In this document: positions 5,864-6,755 of the stretch, piece after piece | Layout of the letters: the number at the start of each line of letters is the position of its first letter | Numbering within the stretch: the first letter of the stretch is position 1 | Origin: Erysipelotrichaceae bacterium | Lineage (GTDB): Bacteria; Bacillota_I; Bacilli_A; Erysipelotrichales; Erysipelotrichaceae | Assembly (NCBI GenBank): GCA_024684175.1 | Contig: JAIKXJ010000049.1 | Location: 1-6,755 of the forward strand | Length of the DNA: 6,755 nucleotides | Reading direction: 5' to 3' | Notes under the pieces: model-generated | Databases searched by the model: none | Seen by the model: only the letters and a program-made list of their open reading frames with translations | Told to the model about the DNA's origin: nothing | Translations under genes and position numbers: made by a program

Positions 5864-6304
5864 CTAAGTATCGATCCTTTTCAGCTGATCGATCAGATAG
5901 TTGCGGTAAGTGAGGTCTTCTCTTTTTGTGAAACCCATCTTCTCCCAGAAGGCATTGCCGGCTTCGTTGCGGGAAAAGACGACGAGATTGACCTTGTGGA
6001 TCCCGAACTTTTTGAACGCTTCCAGCGCCGCTTCCACCAGGGCTCTGCCGATCCCCTGACGGCGGTGTTCCGGAGAGACTGCGGTATGACTGAAGATCCC
6101 TCTTCTGCCGTCGTTTCCGGCAAGCACCGCCCCGAGAATATCTTCTCCTTCGACTGCTACAAAACAGGTATCGGGATTGCGTTCGAGATACTTTTTTATC
6201 CCGTCTCTTGAGTCATCGAGATCATTCAGACCCATGTCTTTGCAGGAAAGCCATAAGGCATAGACCTTTTCATAATCCCCGATCGTCATCTTCCGTATTT
6301 CCAT
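5864..6304 (-). CDS. GNAT-family N-acetyltransferase (YpeA-like)
   Basis: A 146-residue single-domain acetyltransferase that would transfer an acetyl group from acetyl-CoA to an amine; the acceptor is unknown. The GNAT fold is complete: the N-terminal strand and helix (MEIRKMTIGDYEKVYALW), the central strands with the substrate-side motif LAGNDGRRGIF (61-71), the acetyl-CoA pyrophosphate loop RRQGIGRA (81-88) after HTAVSPEH, the following helix to about 99, and the C-terminal signature NEAGNAFWEKMGF (113-125). Length and the GNDGRRG element resemble the YpeA group, though that is from memory of the family. The ATG at 6304 has AGAGGAA six bases upstream. The gene follows ndk on the same strand by 36 bases, but a good terminator fills that gap, so it is probably expressed by readthrough or from a promoter inside ndk. 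Confidence 0.92.
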   Translation of the reverse strand: MEIRKMTIGDYEKVYALWLSCKDMGLNDLDDSRDGIKKYLERNPDTCFVAVEGEDILGAVLAGNDGRRGIFSHTAVSPEHRRQGIGRALVEAALEAFKKFGIHKVNLVVFSRNEAGNAFWEKMGFTKREDLTYRNYLIDQLKRIDT

Positions 6305-6310
6305 AACTGT

Positions 6311-6317
6311 TTCCTCT
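6311..6317 (-). promoter_or_regulatory. Ribosome binding site of the GNAT gene
   Basis: AGAGGAA on the minus strand, six bases before the ATG at 6304. It starts only four bases after the U-tract of the ndk terminator. Confidence 0.7.
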
Positions 6318-6321
6318 TATG

Positions 6322-6342
6322 AAAAAAGGCACAAAGTGCCTT
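6322..6342 (-). terminator. Intrinsic terminator of ndk
   Basis: On the minus strand, AAGGCAC and GTGCCTT pair (7 bp) around a TTT loop, followed by a run of T. The first bases of the stem are the last bases of the ndk stop codon region (TAA at 6341-6343). It is a standard rho-independent terminator, apart from its tight packing against the next gene. Confidence 0.85.
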
Positions 6343-6745
6343 ATTCGCCAAAGAAGCGTCTGATCTCGGCTTCCGCTGTTTCCGGAGCATCGGAACCGTG
6401 AATGATGTTGTAGGTCGTGGAAGTCGCGAAATCTCCGCGGATCGTTCCCGGCTGGGCAGCTCCGAATCTTGTCGGTCCCATTAAAAGACGCATGCCTTCG
6501 ATGGCGTTCTCGCCCTCTACGATCATGGCGACGACTGGTCCGGATGTCATATACCGCAGGGTCTCCGGGAAGAACGGCTTGTCAGCAATGTGGGCATAAT
6601 GCTCGCGCAGGACCGCTTCGCTCAGATTGATCATCTTCATATCGGCGATGCGGTAGCCTCTTCTTTCAATGCGCGCGATGACCTCACCGATCAGACCGCG
6701 CTGCACGCAGTCCGGCTTCAACATGATATAGGTTCTTTCGTTCAT
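6341..6745 (-). CDS. ndk: Nucleoside diphosphate kinase
   Basis: Cytoplasmic enzyme that transfers the gamma phosphate of ATP to NDPs through a phosphohistidine, balancing NTP and dNTP pools. The 134-residue protein is full length for the short bacterial form, lacking the few extra C-terminal residues of longer homologues. Visible features are the N-terminal ERTYIMLKPD (3-12, catalytic-site K10), the GPVVAMIVEGENAIE segment (69-83), the nucleotide-binding GPTRFGAAQPGTIRGDFA (90-107), and NIIHGSDAPE (113-122) with active-site H116. All expected catalytic positions (K10, Y50, T92, R103, N113, H116) are present. The start ATG at 6745 is preceded by GGGATTAGAA, a plausible but partly truncated leader because the window ends at 6755; the promoter is outside. 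It is followed by its own terminator and then the GNAT gene. Confidence 0.97.
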   Translation of the reverse strand: MNERTYIMLKPDCVQRGLIGEVIARIERRGYRIADMKMINLSEAVLREHYAHIADKPFFPETLRYMTSGPVVAMIVEGENAIEGMRLLMGPTRFGAAQPGTIRGDFATSTTYNIIHGSDAPETAEAEIRRFFGE

Positions 6746-6755
6746 TTCTAATCCC

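Overview
The window looks like a chromosomal segment of a low-to-mid-GC Bacillota (Firmicutes) bacterium. The evidence is strong AGGAGG-type ribosome sites, compact hairpin terminators, and gene families typical of gut-type Clostridia/Erysipelotrichia. The class is only a guess, because there is no rRNA or clear taxonomic marker. There is no sign of a mobile element, CRISPR array, tRNA or phage.

Layout from left to right. (1) 1-285, minus: the first 95 residues of a cation diffusion facilitator (CDF) metal transporter, running off the left edge, with its own strong -10 box and ribosome site. (2) 346-368: a hairpin closing the next unit. (3) 401-4399, minus: a three-gene unit read right to left, consisting of a cytosolic gamma-glutamyltransferase (GGT)-family amidase, a DMT/EamA transporter and a DASS/SLC13-type anion transporter. 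The two transporters overlap by ATGA. An unusual 10-bp hairpin without a U-tract lies between the GGT gene and the EamA gene. (4) 4400-4586: a divergent control region with paired ACAG...CTGT inverted repeats. (5) 4587-5807, plus: a 406-residue regulator carrying two complete TetR-like modules in tandem. (6) 5834-5856: a terminator shared by the convergent genes. (7) 5864-6304, minus: a GNAT acetyltransferase similar to YpeA. (8) 6341-6745, minus: nucleoside diphosphate kinase (ndk), whose terminator begins in its own stop codon and ends a few bases before the acetyltransferase ribosome site.

The central part (401-5807) reads as one regulon. A double-headed TetR protein probably controls itself and the divergent enzyme/transporter unit. 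A reasonable hypothesis is that the DASS carrier moves an anionic substrate, the Ntn-hydrolase of the GGT family hydrolyses an amide or gamma-glutamyl bond inside the cell, and the EamA protein moves a product or related metabolite. The substrate cannot be read from the sequence. The most unusual items are the fused tandem TetR regulator with its repeat-containing control region, and the altered substrate-pocket motifs of the GGT-like enzyme.
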